Below the pieces are notes generated by a model that made no database searches, was not told where the DNA came from, and saw only the letters and a list, made by a program, of their open reading frames with translations. 64,000 nucleotides of DNA from an uncultured Jannaschia sp. (GTDB lineage: Bacteria; Pseudomonadota; Alphaproteobacteria; Rhodobacterales; Rhodobacteraceae), in contig CANLTZ010000016.1 of the NCBI GenBank assembly GCA_947494145.1, positions 53,470 through 117,469 of the forward strand, in the 5' to 3' direction. The position numbers and the translations under genes were made by a program. Of the stretch, positions 50,477 to 58,420 are shown one piece after another; within the stretch, counting starts at the first letter, position 1; each line of letters begins with the position of its first letter.

Positions 50477-51364
50477 TCACGGATCGGGGTCCATCAGGTA
50501 GGTCGCCATGGCCCGCAGATCGTCGTCGGTCAGCCAGGACGTGCCCTGCATCACCACCTCGCCCATGCCGCCGCCGAAGACGTCGCCTTCCGGCGTGATG
50601 CCGGAGCGCAGCGCATAGGCCAGCGCGTTCGCGTCCCAGCCGTTCGCCGCCAGGCTGATCGCGTCGATGGCCGGGGCGCCTTCGCCGCCGGGCAGGTCGT
50701 CATTGCCCGCGTAGCGCGCCGAAAGGTCGCGCCCGCCGAGCGCATTGCGCGGCGTGTGGCAGGCGGCGCAATGGGCGGCCCCCTCGACCAGCTCCCGGCC
50801 CCGGTTCCAGACGGCGTCCCGGCCCGCGACCGGCTCGACGAAGGGCGGATGCTGATAGAGCGCGCGCCACAGCTTCAGCCCCCATCGCTGATCGAAGGGG
50901 AAGCGCATGTCCGGCGGGACGGAGGCCGCGTCCGACGCAGGCACCGTCTGGAACGCCGCCCAGAGGTCGGCGACGTCCTGGTCCGAGAACCCCGCATAGA
51001 ACGGATAAGGAAAGGCCGGGTAATACGGCTCCCCCTCGGGCGAGACGCCTTGGCGGACGGCGCGGGCGAAGTCCTCGACGTCCCAGTCGCCGATGCCTGC
51101 GGGGCCGGGCGTGACGTTGGGCGAGCGAATGGTGCCGAACTCCGTCGTCAGCGCCACGCCGCCCGCCAGCGGCGCGCCGCCACGCTCGAAATCGCTATGG
51201 CAGGCGATGCAACCGCTTGCGCGGGCCAGATAGGCACCCCGATCGGGGTCGCCCGCCAGCTCGATCGGGCGCGGCATGGCCCCGACCGGCCAGGCGATCA
51301 CGGCGAGGACCGCGCCGCCGGCCAGGATGCCGGCGGCGGCCACGCCCCATAAAAGGCGGCGCAT
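50477..51364 (-). CDS. Diheme c-type cytochrome
   Basis: A 295-residue membrane-anchored protein with an N-terminal helix (about 5-26). It has two heme motifs: CIACH (52-56) and CAACH (199-203), each in a separate domain. It resembles the cytochrome subunits of dehydrogenases, such as those of sugar or alcohol oxidation, which pass electrons to the oxidase. The neighbouring sugar dehydrogenase is broken, so a current electron donor could be a copper protein (inference). The stop is two bases from the next gene. Confidence 0.87.
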   Translation of the reverse strand: MRRLLWGVAAAGILAGGAVLAVIAWPVGAMPRPIELAGDPDRGAYLARASGCIACHSDFERGGAPLAGGVALTTEFGTIRSPNVTPGPAGIGDWDVEDFARAVRQGVSPEGEPYYPAFPYPFYAGFSDQDVADLWAAFQTVPASDAASVPPDMRFPFDQRWGLKLWRALYQHPPFVEPVAGRDAVWNRGRELVEGAAHCAACHTPRNALGGRDLSARYAGNDDLPGGEGAPAIDAISLAANGWDANALAYALRSGITPEGDVFGGGMGEVVMQGTSWLTDDDLRAMATYLMDPDP

Positions 51365-51365
51365 G

Positions 51366-51980
51366 TCAGTCGTCCCCGGCCCGGTAGCCGGTGTGGCAGG
51401 CCGCGCAGGTCTGGCCGACCATGGCGAAGGCCCGGTCGGCCGGCATCGCGCCGATCGCCTCGGCGGTCATCATGCCGCCGCCGCCGCCCATCATGGACCC
51501 GCCACCCATCATGGACCCGCCGCCGGAGCCGCCCATGGCCGCGCCACCGCCCATCATGCCGCCGCCGCCCATCATCGAGGCGCCGCCGCCGCCCGCAGCC
51601 GCGCCGCCTGGCGCGTTCTCCGCCGCCAGCGCCAGGCCCCGGGCGCGCACGGCCAACTCCTCGGCCAGCGCGGCGAAGCCTTCCGCGTCGGACCAGACCT
51701 CCGGCTTGGTCTTCGACGGCATGCCGCCGGTGCCCTCCTCGAAGAGGCTGACCATCGTCTCGCCCGAATGGCTCTCGACCATTGCGGCGAAGTCGCGCAC
51801 GGCCGCCGGGTCGTAGTCGGTCGCGCCGCGCATCATCGGCGCCACGGCCTTCACGCCTTTGGCCATTTCCGACATCGCTTGCATGCGTTCGAGCACGACG
51901 CCGGTGGCGCCGGTATGGGCGACAGCCGCAGCCGCGGCCAAGCTTCCGGCCAGCGCCAGAAGGGTGATCTTCGTTTTCAT
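51366..51980 (-). CDS. Cytochrome c' family protein with a Gly/Met-rich insert
   Basis: A 204-residue periplasmic cytochrome. Signal ends near residue 21 (AVAHTG). The four-helix core of cytochrome c' follows, with the heme motif CAACH at 192-196 close to the C-terminus. Between residues 125 and 171 lies a Gly/Met-rich insert with five MM doublets, absent from typical cytochromes c'. Met clusters bind Cu(I), so this may couple copper binding to heme. No His/Met axial assignment can be made. It is in the minus run starting at 52344. Confidence 0.82.
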   Translation of the reverse strand: MKTKITLLALAGSLAAAAAVAHTGATGVVLERMQAMSEMAKGVKAVAPMMRGATDYDPAAVRDFAAMVESHSGETMVSLFEEGTGGMPSKTKPEVWSDAEGFAALAEELAVRARGLALAAENAPGGAAAGGGGASMMGGGGMMGGGAAMGGSGGGSMMGGGSMMGGGGGMMTAEAIGAMPADRAFAMVGQTCAACHTGYRAGDD

Positions 51981-52032
51981 GTCGTTCGTCCTATCCAGAA
52001 TTCGGTTTGCGGGCGGACCCGCAGGGTCTTGT

Positions 52033-52344
52033 TCAGGACAGGCCGATGGGGACCGGCGGATCGCGGCCGGGCTGCGCCTGCGGATCGACGGGCCGCGCGG
52101 CATGGCGCACCGGACGCGCCCGACCGGGCATGCCGCCCTGATGGGGCCTCCCGATCCAGACCGCGGTCGGCTTGCAATCCGGCTTCGGGTCGCAATCCGG
52201 CGCGGAAGCCTTTGCGTCATGGACATGGGATTGGTCGGCCGCGACGGCGTCGGGGGCTTCTCGGTCAACAAGCGACGGTGCCGTCTGCGCAACGTAGCCC
52301 GCCAGCACGAGGGCCAGCGCGATGAGGACCCGCGACACGATCAC
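52033..52344 (-). CDS. Small exported protein, first gene after CueR-type site F
   Basis: A 103-residue protein starting with GTG. A signal (VLIALALVLAGYVAQTA) is followed by HVHDAKASAPDCDPKPDC, an His/Asp/Cys segment. The remainder is basic and low-complexity (Arg/Pro), which may mean that the true stop is uncertain or that the tail is poorly conserved. It is the promoter-proximal frame of the copper-block minus operon, so it is probably translated, but its function is unknown. Confidence 0.5.
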   Translation of the reverse strand: MIVSRVLIALALVLAGYVAQTAPSLVDREAPDAVAADQSHVHDAKASAPDCDPKPDCKPTAVWIGRPHQGGMPGRARPVRHAARPVDPQAQPGRDPPVPIGLS

Positions 52345-52431
52345 GGGGCGAGGTTCGTTGGGTGGTTTCTCATCTCGGTCCCCTGCCCCGGCGGACGGCT
52401 GTGGAGGCCGCGTTCGCGGTCCTTTTTCCGA

Positions 52432-52462
52432 CCGCTCGCGCCTTCCCGCGCTGGAGGGTCAA
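52432..52462 (-). promoter_or_regulatory. CueR-type promoter-operator, site F (minus operon)
   Basis: Minus strand: TTGACC (52457-52462), CTCC-AGCGCG-GGAA (52443-52456), -10 GAGCGG (52432-52437) is poor. It faces the genes from 52344 to 45524. Confidence 0.72.
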
Positions 52463-52509
52463 ACGCCGATCGATCACGGAAGCGTGAGGAGTGCGCGGCC
52501 TGATGCGAC

Positions 52510-52540
52510 TTGACCTTCCCGCGTAGGAGCGTGGTGCAGC
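52510..52540 (+). promoter_or_regulatory. CueR-type promoter-operator, site G (small membrane protein)
   Basis: TTGACC (52510-52515), TTCC-CGCGTA-GGAG (52516-52529), -10 TGCAGC (52535-52540) is weak. It is 47 bases from site F, in the opposite orientation, giving a divergent pair. Confidence 0.7.
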
Positions 52541-52572
52541 GTGGAGGATCTGATCTGCAAGGGAACGCGACG

Positions 52573-52872
52573 ATGAAGCGACTGGCCGGACTGAACCTGA
52601 TGAACCTTGGGATGATGGCGTGCTGCATCGTGATGCTGGCACCCGTCGCGGCGTTCTTCCTGCTCGGCGGGACGATCACCGGCGCGGCGAGCCTGGCCGC
52701 GGCCTTCGCGCCGCTTGTCCTCTGTCTTGCGGTACACGGGGCGATGTTCCTACTGATGGGGCGGTCCTGCCATGGCAAGGCGGACGACGATACTTTGGCA
52801 GTGCGCGAGGGTGAGACCGACATCCCGGCGGTGGCGCGGCGGCCTTTGACGGCGCAGTCAGAACTGGCCTGA
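52573..52872 (+). CDS. Small two-helix membrane protein of unknown function
   Basis: A 99-residue inner-membrane protein: LMNLGMMACCIVMLAPVAAFF and LAAAFAPLVLCLAVHGAMFLLMG are two clear helices joined by a short loop. It contains CC in the first helix and RSCHG after the second, with several Met, a set of possible Cu ligands. It resembles small DUF2933-type proteins of copper islands, but I cannot confirm this. It lies behind CueR-type site G. Confidence 0.65.
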   Translation: MKRLAGLNLMNLGMMACCIVMLAPVAAFFLLGGTITGAASLAAAFAPLVLCLAVHGAMFLLMGRSCHGKADDDTLAVREGETDIPAVARRPLTAQSELA

Positions 52873-52876
52873 CCAG

Positions 52877-53755
52877 TCAAGGTTCCGACCGGGGCGTCAG
52901 CCGGTCGGCCCGCAGGAACGCCGCAATGCGCGCGCGCCGGTCGGTGTCCGGCCCCTCCAACCATCGGCCGAGCCAGCCCCGCGACAGGACTTCCAGCACT
53001 TCGTCCATCGCCTGCGCCGCCATCTGGGCACGCGGGTCGGCCGGTTTCGTTGGCAGCGCCTGGTCCAGGCGGTCCAGCGCAACGCTGAAGGCCTGGGACT
53101 CGGTCTCGCCGTGCAGCCGGTGCAGCACCGGCAAAGTCCGCATTGCCGAGGCCACCGCCGATAGCGGCGATGCCACGAGGTCCAGCGTCCGGTCCAGCGC
53201 GGCCTCCGGGTCGGCCCCGGCCGCCAGCGCCGCCGCATGCGCCCGCATCGCCGCGACCACCGCGTCGCGCGCCGCCAGCACCTGCGAGATGGTCGAGACC
53301 GCGCCGACCGAGAACGTCAGCACGATGAACCCCGTCAGCGACGCCCCCGCCGTCAGCAGCCGCGCCGTCGGGCTGTCGGGCTCGTAGGCGCCGAAGCCCA
53401 GCGTCGCGACCGCGTAGGCCGCGAGGTAGAGCCGCTCCCACGGGCTCGCGGGCGCGTTCGAACTGGAGATCAGGATCCAGCCCTCGGCCCCCTGCAGCAC
53501 CAGGGCCCAGCCCGCGATCAGCGCTGCCACCACGGCCAGCGCGCGGGCCGGGACCGAGACGGGGCCGATCGCGCCCAGGATGGCTCGCCGACCGCTCAGG
53601 TGGAACAATCGCAGCATGCCCCGGCAGATGGCGAATTCGGCGGCGGTCGTGAACGGCCCGGCCCGCAGCGGTGAGCGCACCAAGGAGCGGAAAACGTCCC
53701 ATAACGCTGCGAGGACCAGCGCGACGCCCGCGAGGAACGCGAAGACGGCCATCAT
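52877..53755 (-). CDS. Two-helix ion channel-like membrane protein
   Basis: A 292-residue protein with an N-terminal helix (residues 4-20), two further helices and a pore loop, YAVATLGFGAYEPDS, whose TLGFGAY resembles the K+ channel selectivity filter TVGYGD. A cytoplasmic helical domain follows. It may be a potassium or other cation channel. The start is uncertain among ATGs at 53755, 53776 and 53821; the first has a good GAGGGG ribosome site. It converges with the small membrane protein at 52573. Confidence 0.72.
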   Translation of the reverse strand: MMAVFAFLAGVALVLAALWDVFRSLVRSPLRAGPFTTAAEFAICRGMLRLFHLSGRRAILGAIGPVSVPARALAVVAALIAGWALVLQGAEGWILISSSNAPASPWERLYLAAYAVATLGFGAYEPDSPTARLLTAGASLTGFIVLTFSVGAVSTISQVLAARDAVVAAMRAHAAALAAGADPEAALDRTLDLVASPLSAVASAMRTLPVLHRLHGETESQAFSVALDRLDQALPTKPADPRAQMAAQAMDEVLEVLSRGWLGRWLEGPDTDRRARIAAFLRADRLTPRSEP

Positions 53756-53950
53756 CGCCCCCTCGGGACGTCGCATGCCACGGGGCCGTTTCGTCGGGCC
53801 CCCGTCGCGGGTCGTTTGCATGGCGGATGGAACATCGCACGGATCATCCCGTCGGATTAGGCGGCGGGCGGAACCCGGGTCAAGGGCGCGTCCGTCCGCG
53901 CCTGCCCCGGTGCCATCGACGCGGCAGGACGTCGCATCCTGGAGCGCCCC

Positions 53951-53981
53951 TTGACCTTCCAGCGGGGGAAACCCCCACCTG
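53951..53981 (+). promoter_or_regulatory. CueR-type promoter-operator, site H (copZ)
   Basis: TTGACC (53951-53956), TTCC-AGCGGG-GGAA (53957-53970), -10 CACCTG (53976-53981), 19-bp spacer. This is the classic copper-responsive arrangement just before copZ. Confidence 0.82.
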
Positions 53982-54004
53982 CCCTGAAACCAAGGAGAAC
54001 CCCC

Positions 54005-54199
54005 ATGAAGTTCCACGTCCCCGACATGTCCTGCGGCCATTGTCGCGCCTCCATCGAGAAGGCCGTCGCCGCCGTCGACCCGGCCGCGCGCGTGACGTTC
54101 GACCAAGCAGACCGCCGGGTCGAGATCGACACCGCGCGCGACGCGGACGCCATGCGCGCCGCGCTCAAGGATGCCGGCTACGACGCCGCTCCCGCCTGA
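54005..54199 (+). CDS. copZ: CopZ-like copper chaperone (HMA domain)
   Basis: A 64-residue cytoplasmic protein made of a single HMA domain: FHVPDMSCGHCRASIEKAV, with the Cu(I)-binding CxxC. It delivers copper to the P-ATPase, which itself lacks the CxxC HMA domain. AAGGAG precedes the ATG. It is the first gene of a plus-strand run to 57080 and follows CueR-type site H. Confidence 0.9.
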   Translation: MKFHVPDMSCGHCRASIEKAVAAVDPAARVTFDQADRRVEIDTARDADAMRAALKDAGYDAAPA

Positions 54200-54215
54200 C
54201 CCCGAGGATCTCCCC

Positions 54216-54698
54216 ATGACCATGTTGACCCGCCGTGCCCTGATCGCCGCAACCGGTGCCGCCGCTTTCGTCGCGGGGGCCGCCCCGCTGCTGGCCGCCC
54301 CGCCGGCCACCCTGTCCGTCGTCAAGAGCCCGACTTGCGGCTGCTGCACCGGCTGGGCCGACCTGGCGCGCGAGGCGGGCTACGTGGTCGACACCACGGA
54401 TGTGGACGACGTCACGCGGGCCAAGGTCGACGCGGGCGTGCCCGACGATCTCTGGTCCTGCCACACGGCCATGCTGACCGCCCCGGACGGGCGCACCTAC
54501 GTCATCGAGGGGCATGTGTCCTTCGATGCGATGGACCGCCTGATGGCGGAAGCGCCCGACGTCGTCGGCGTTTCGGCGCCCGGCATGCCGATGGGCTCGC
54601 CCGGCATGGGCAACGATCCGACGGCGGAGTACGACATGTTCGCCTTCGGCGGCGCGGCCGGGGACGGCATGCGGTTCGACACGGCGGGCGCGCGATGA
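54216..54698 (+). CDS. DUF411 periplasmic metal-binding protein
   Basis: A 160-residue protein with a twin-arginine-like signal (TRRALIAATGAAAF). The DUF411 motif SPTCGCCTGWADLAREAG holds the paired Cys, and a His lies in SCHTAML. DUF411 proteins are found in copper islands and bind Cu(I). The Met/Gly-rich end (GMPMGSPGMGNDP) may add thioether ligands. Its stop overlaps the next cytochrome start by four bases. Confidence 0.87.
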   Translation: MTMLTRRALIAATGAAAFVAGAAPLLAAPPATLSVVKSPTCGCCTGWADLAREAGYVVDTTDVDDVTRAKVDAGVPDDLWSCHTAMLTAPDGRTYVIEGHVSFDAMDRLMAEAPDVVGVSAPGMPMGSPGMGNDPTAEYDMFAFGGAAGDGMRFDTAGAR

Positions 54699-55153
54699 AG
54701 CCGGACAGCCTGACCCTGACTGTAGGTGCCGTGGTCTTGGCCGGGGTCGGAGCGGTTGCGTGGACCGCCTTGAATCCGCCTGCGGGCGGCCATTCCATGG
54801 TCCCGCCCGACACTTCCGCCATCGCGCAGGGCGCACCCATCGTTCAGGTCTCTCTACCGGAGACGCTGGGTGATTTGGAGGCGATCGGCCAGCTCGCCTA
54901 CGAAGGGGTTTGTGCCGCTTGCCACGGCGTGAACGCAGCCGGACGCAATGGCATCGCGCCGCCCTTGGTGCACATCACCTACGAACCCGGCCATCACGGC
55001 GACGAATCCTTCTGGCGGGCGACGCAAATGGGCGTGCAGGCCCATCACTGGCAGTTCGGGAACATGCCCGCCATCGAAGGGCTGACCCGAGCCGACGTCA
55101 AGGCGATCACCGCTTATATCCGGGCGCTGCAGCGCACCAACGGGATCGGTTGA
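54695..55153 (+). CDS. c-type cytochrome, single heme, copy 1
   Basis: A 152-residue protein with an N-terminal anchor helix (SLTLTVGAVVLAGVGAVAW) and one heme motif CAACHG, plus GNMPAIEGLT as the distal Met-type region. It is coupled by ATGA to the DUF411 gene, and the MCO starts 47 bases after it. It is a plausible acceptor of electrons from the multicopper oxidase or copper oxidation (inference). Confidence 0.85.
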   Translation: MKPDSLTLTVGAVVLAGVGAVAWTALNPPAGGHSMVPPDTSAIAQGAPIVQVSLPETLGDLEAIGQLAYEGVCAACHGVNAAGRNGIAPPLVHITYEPGHHGDESFWRATQMGVQAHHWQFGNMPAIEGLTRADVKAITAYIRALQRTNGIG

Positions 55154-55200
55154 TGCGGCGCGACGCCGTCGGCCGGAACGATCATGACAGGACCCATACC

Positions 55201-56601
55201 ATGACCCTCACGCGACGCCGCTTCGGCGCCCTGCTCGCCGCCTCCGCGGCCCTGCCCGCCCTGCCCCGGCTCGCCCGTGCGGCCACCGACCCGATCATGA
55301 TCGAGGCCCGTCCAGGCCCCGCGCAGCTCCTGCCGCCTCCCTACCCAGCCACGCCGGTCTGGGGCTATGACGGTACGGCGCCCGGTGCAGGCATCCGCAT
55401 GATGCAGGGCACGCGGCTGGAACGGCGGCTTCTGAACGCCCTACCGGAGCCGACCTCGATCCACTGGCATGGGGTCCGGCTGCCCAATGGGATGGACGGT
55501 GTCGCGGGTGTGACGCAGGCCCCCGTCGCGCCCGGCGACAGCTTCGACTACGCCTTCGACCTGCCCGACGCCGGGACCTACTGGTACCATGCACACCGGT
55601 CCTCGGCCGCGCAGGTGGGCCGCGGCCTGCACGCGCCGCTGATCGTGGAGGAGCGCGAGGGCCTGCGCCCGGACGTGGACGACGAGATTGTCGCGATGCT
55701 GGGCGACTGGCGCCTGAACCGTGACGGTACGCAGGTGCTGGACTTCGATGCGCCCCATGACGCCAGTCATGGCGGACGTCATGGCAACGTCGTTACCACC
55801 AATGGCCAGGTCGAGGCATCCCACCCGGTGCGCCGCGGCGACCGACTGCGCCTGCGGCTGATCAATGCCAGCAACGCGCGCATCTTCGAGCTGGCGCTGC
55901 AGGGCATGAACGGCTGGGTCGTGGCGCTGGACGGCATGCCTCTGCCCACGCCGCGCCCGCTGGAGACGTTGGTGCTGGCCCCCGCGCAACGCGCCGACGT
56001 GATCGCCGACGTGACCGCCGAGGCCGGCGAAGAAGCGCTGTTGATCCGCCATGAGCGAGAGCCCGTAGTTCAGATGGCCTTCCCCGTCCGCGCGGGCACA
56101 GCCGCCGTCCGCCTCGCACCCGCGCCGCTGCCGCCCAACCCGGTGCCCGCGCTCGGTGCGCTGGCGGACGCCCGCCCGCTGCGGTTGGTGATGGAGGGCG
56201 GCGCGATGGGCCGGATGGACGGCGCGCGCGTGGGCGGCCAGCGCGCGGGCTTCCGCGAGATGGCGGATGCGGGCTTCTACTGGGCGTTCAACGGCCGGGC
56301 CGACTGGACCGCGGCGGACGCGATGGCGCCGCTGGCCGAGCTCGCGGCGGGCGAGACGGTGCGGCTGGCGATCGAGAATCGCTCGAACTGGCCGCACTCC
56401 ATGCACCTGCACGGGATGCATTTCCACGAGATCGGCGCGAGCGGCACGCTGGGCGATCTGCGCGACACCACGCTGGTGGCGGGCGGCGCCACGGTCGAGA
56501 TCGCGTTCGCCGCCGCTGCAGCGGGCGACTGGATGCTGCACTGCCACATGCTGAGCCATGCCGCTTCGGGGATGATGGCCTTCCTGCGGGTCGCGGCGTG
56601 A
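55201..56601 (+). CDS. Twin-arginine multicopper oxidase (CueO-like), copy 2
   Basis: A 466-residue protein exported by Tat (TRRRFGALLA). Copper-binding blocks are complete: HWHGVRLPNGMDG, YWYHAHRSS, HSMHLHGMHFHEI and HCHMLSHAASGMM. It lacks the long Met-rich loop of CueO. It differs from the oxidase at 46859, so two MCOs of separate origin are in the same region. It sits between two cytochrome c genes. An upstream start at 55153 (TGATG overlap) exists, but 55201 has AGGA at fitting spacing. Confidence 0.88.
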   Translation: MTLTRRRFGALLAASAALPALPRLARAATDPIMIEARPGPAQLLPPPYPATPVWGYDGTAPGAGIRMMQGTRLERRLLNALPEPTSIHWHGVRLPNGMDGVAGVTQAPVAPGDSFDYAFDLPDAGTYWYHAHRSSAAQVGRGLHAPLIVEEREGLRPDVDDEIVAMLGDWRLNRDGTQVLDFDAPHDASHGGRHGNVVTTNGQVEASHPVRRGDRLRLRLINASNARIFELALQGMNGWVVALDGMPLPTPRPLETLVLAPAQRADVIADVTAEAGEEALLIRHEREPVVQMAFPVRAGTAAVRLAPAPLPPNPVPALGALADARPLRLVMEGGAMGRMDGARVGGQRAGFREMADAGFYWAFNGRADWTAADAMAPLAELAAGETVRLAIENRSNWPHSMHLHGMHFHEIGASGTLGDLRDTTLVAGGATVEIAFAAAAAGDWMLHCHMLSHAASGMMAFLRVAA

Positions 56602-57080
56602 GAGGGAAGGCTGCGGCGCTCCTCGTCGCCGCGCTCGCGGCGGGCGGCGCGTGGTGGGGGCTTGGCGGGGCGCAACTGGGGGCGGCCCCCGGAGCCATGC
56701 CCGCCATCGCCGCGCCCATCGATCTGGCCAGGGGGGCGGCGCTCTACGGCGAGTATTGCGCCGCCTGCCACGGCGCCGCGCTCGAAGGCCAGCCCGACTG
56801 GCGCAGCCCCGGCCCGGACGGCCGCCTGCCTGCCCCGCCCCATGACGAGACCGGCCATACCTGGCACCACGACGACGCGACGCTGTTCGCCTATACCAAG
56901 CTTGGCGGTACCGCGGCCCTCGCCGCGCAGGGCGTGGACGGCTTCGACAGCGGCATGCCCGGCTTCGAGGCCGTCCTGTCGGACGCCGAGGTCCGCGACG
57001 TCCTCGAATACATCAAGTCCACCTGGCCCGCGCGCGAACGCGCCGCCCAGGCGGCCCGGACCGAGGCTGCCGGCGGCTGA
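56598..57080 (+). CDS. c-type cytochrome, single heme, copy 2
   Basis: A 160-residue protein with a signal/anchor (AAALLVAALAAGGAWWGLGG) and one heme motif CAACHG. A His-rich segment (PPHDETGHTWHHDD) lies between heme and GMPGFEAVLS, unusual for such a small cytochrome. Its GTG start overlaps the MCO stop by four bases, so it is translated with it. Confidence 0.85.
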   Translation: MRGKAAALLVAALAAGGAWWGLGGAQLGAAPGAMPAIAAPIDLARGAALYGEYCAACHGAALEGQPDWRSPGPDGRLPAPPHDETGHTWHHDDATLFAYTKLGGTAALAAQGVDGFDSGMPGFEAVLSDAEVRDVLEYIKSTWPARERAAQAARTEAAGG

Positions 57081-57090
57081 CCGGTAGGCA

Positions 57091-57504
57091 TCATCGGATC
57101 GCGCGGACCTCGTCGACGGCAGGTGTGGGCTCCAGCCCCAAGGCTTCCGCGGACGGGCGGTAGACTTCGGATGCGCCGAGCCGCAGCAGGAAGCGGCTTA
57201 GGATCAGGCCGTAGATCAGCTTTGACGTCACGTCCGCGACGGTGAACAGCCCCTGCCGCCAGATCACGCCGGTCCAGCGGAACGCCTGCATCAGGGCGTC
57301 GTGCTCGCGCATCAGGTTCAACCCGGCGCAGCCCATCATGACTCCGCTCATTCAGGCCACGACCCGGTAGCGGGGCGCGAGTCGAAAGGAGGCGAGTGCG
57401 AAGTGGCCCCCGAAGGCGAAATGCGCGCCGTAGGAGATTATCAAGATGAGGGCGAAGAGGCTCCATTCCGTGGGGCCGAGCGAGTACAGGTTCTCGAAGT
57501 TCAT
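57091..57504 (-). pseudogene. Remnant of a microbial rhodopsin (helices A, B and G only)
   Basis: Two pieces in one frame are split by TGA (57352-57354). The first (from ATG 57504) has the start and helix A, LGPTEWSLFALILIISYGAHFAF, ending LAPRYRVVA. The second continues as helix B, SGVMMGCAGLNLM, reaches QAFRW, and then jumps to helix G, LFTVADVTSKLIYGLIL, where the Lys (codon 57220-57222) is the retinal Schiff-base site. Helices C to F are missing, so proton pumping is impossible. GGAGG precedes the start. It is an inference from the helix G motif and helix A/B order; a full search is needed. Confidence 0.62.
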
Positions 57505-57906
57505 GTGGCCTCCAACGGGTATTGCCCCGACGGCAACGAGGATGGTTTCTCGTGAGGTCAAGACGGCGGGCGGCGTAGCTTCGGACCGTACAGCGCTGGA
57601 ATGTCGTGACATTTCCAATGCTCAGCGGGGCGAATTCGACATCGACCGAGTGGAACGACGCCCTGCCGGGCCGGGAGCTGTGGAATCGATATCCCATGCG
57701 AGGCGATCCGGCCTATTTGGAGGTGCAGGGATGAACGACATGGTGCGCAGCGGCCGCCCCGTCGAGATACGGCTTGACCTTCCCGCGCCGGATGCTCCGA
57801 TCCGGACCCGGAGATTGGGGTCGTTCCTCGCAGAGCGGCGGTACGAACCCCTTGATGAAACCCGGTCGTGAGGAATGCGGACATTTCGGTCACGCTTTTG
57901 AGACGC
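57505..57906. other. Gene-free stretch between the rhodopsin remnant and small lipoprotein genes
   Basis: About 400 bases. The only strong signal is the CueR-type site at 57774-57804. Open frames here (such as 57446-57871 on plus, 57558-57968 on minus) lack ribosome sites and family features and are probably non-coding. Confidence 0.5.
57774..57804 (+). promoter_or_regulatory. CueR-type promoter-operator, site I (lipoprotein pair)
   Basis: TTGACC (57774-57779), TTCC-CGCGCC-GGAT (57780-57793), weak -10 GATCCG (57799-57804). It precedes the two small lipoproteins. Confidence 0.68.
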
Positions 57907-58095
57907 ATGGTGCGCCTGCCGATCGTCGTTACGGGCGTCCTCCTGCTGTCGGCATGTTCGGGCACCACGCTCTGTCCGCGCGACGTGGAACGTCGGCCCC
58001 TGATCCCGCCGGGCTGCGAGGTGCAGGACGACGACGGTCCCGTTCGTTCGCTATCCTGCGAGAACGGGCGCTCGGGGTTCGCGTTCGATCCATGA
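57907..58095 (+). CDS. Small Cys-containing lipoprotein
   Basis: A 62-residue protein with signal VRLPIVVTGVLLLSAC (lipobox LSAC) and three further Cys in the mature part (TLCPRD, PGCEVQ, LSCENG). Function is unknown; the Cys could bind copper. The start could also be a GTG at 57868. It lies between CueR-type site I and the paralogous lipoprotein gene at 58127. Confidence 0.58.
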   Translation: MVRLPIVVTGVLLLSACSGTTLCPRDVERRPLIPPGCEVQDDDGPVRSLSCENGRSGFAFDP

Positions 58096-58126
58096 TGCGA
58101 CTGAACCCATGAAGGAACATACCGAA

Positions 58127-58405
58127 ATGAACAGGTCTGGAATGCGCACGTCGCGCTCGATGCTCCTACTCACGCTTGGAGGCTGCGCCGCCCTCGGACC
58201 GCCGGATGGTATGGGCGCCGCCACCGGAACCGATCCGATTCCGGAGGCCGTCCTGGCGATGGCCGCGCCGTACCAGAACCTCGGCGCGATCGAGTTCCGG
58301 CCCGAGGACGGATGCTACTGGTACTGGCACGACGGGCCCGTCGAGACGACCCTGCTGCCGCTGCGCACGCCGCAGGGGAACCCGATATGCCGGGCGTCGA
58401 CCTGA
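58127..58405 (+). CDS. Small lipoprotein paired with L,D-transpeptidase, paralogue of 1030-1317
   Basis: A 92-residue protein with lipobox LGGC after MLLLTL. Its C-terminal block PEDGCYWYWHDGPVE continues to the 19-residue identical segment GPVETTLLPLRTPQGNPIC shared with the left-block lipoprotein. The ATG at 58127 has AAGGA at eight bases. It is convergent with the L,D-transpeptidase at 58421, exactly as the left-block pair. Function is unknown. Confidence 0.78.
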   Translation: MNRSGMRTSRSMLLLTLGGCAALGPPDGMGAATGTDPIPEAVLAMAAPYQNLGAIEFRPEDGCYWYWHDGPVETTLLPLRTPQGNPICRAST

Positions 58406-58420
58406 CGACCCGGCGACGCA

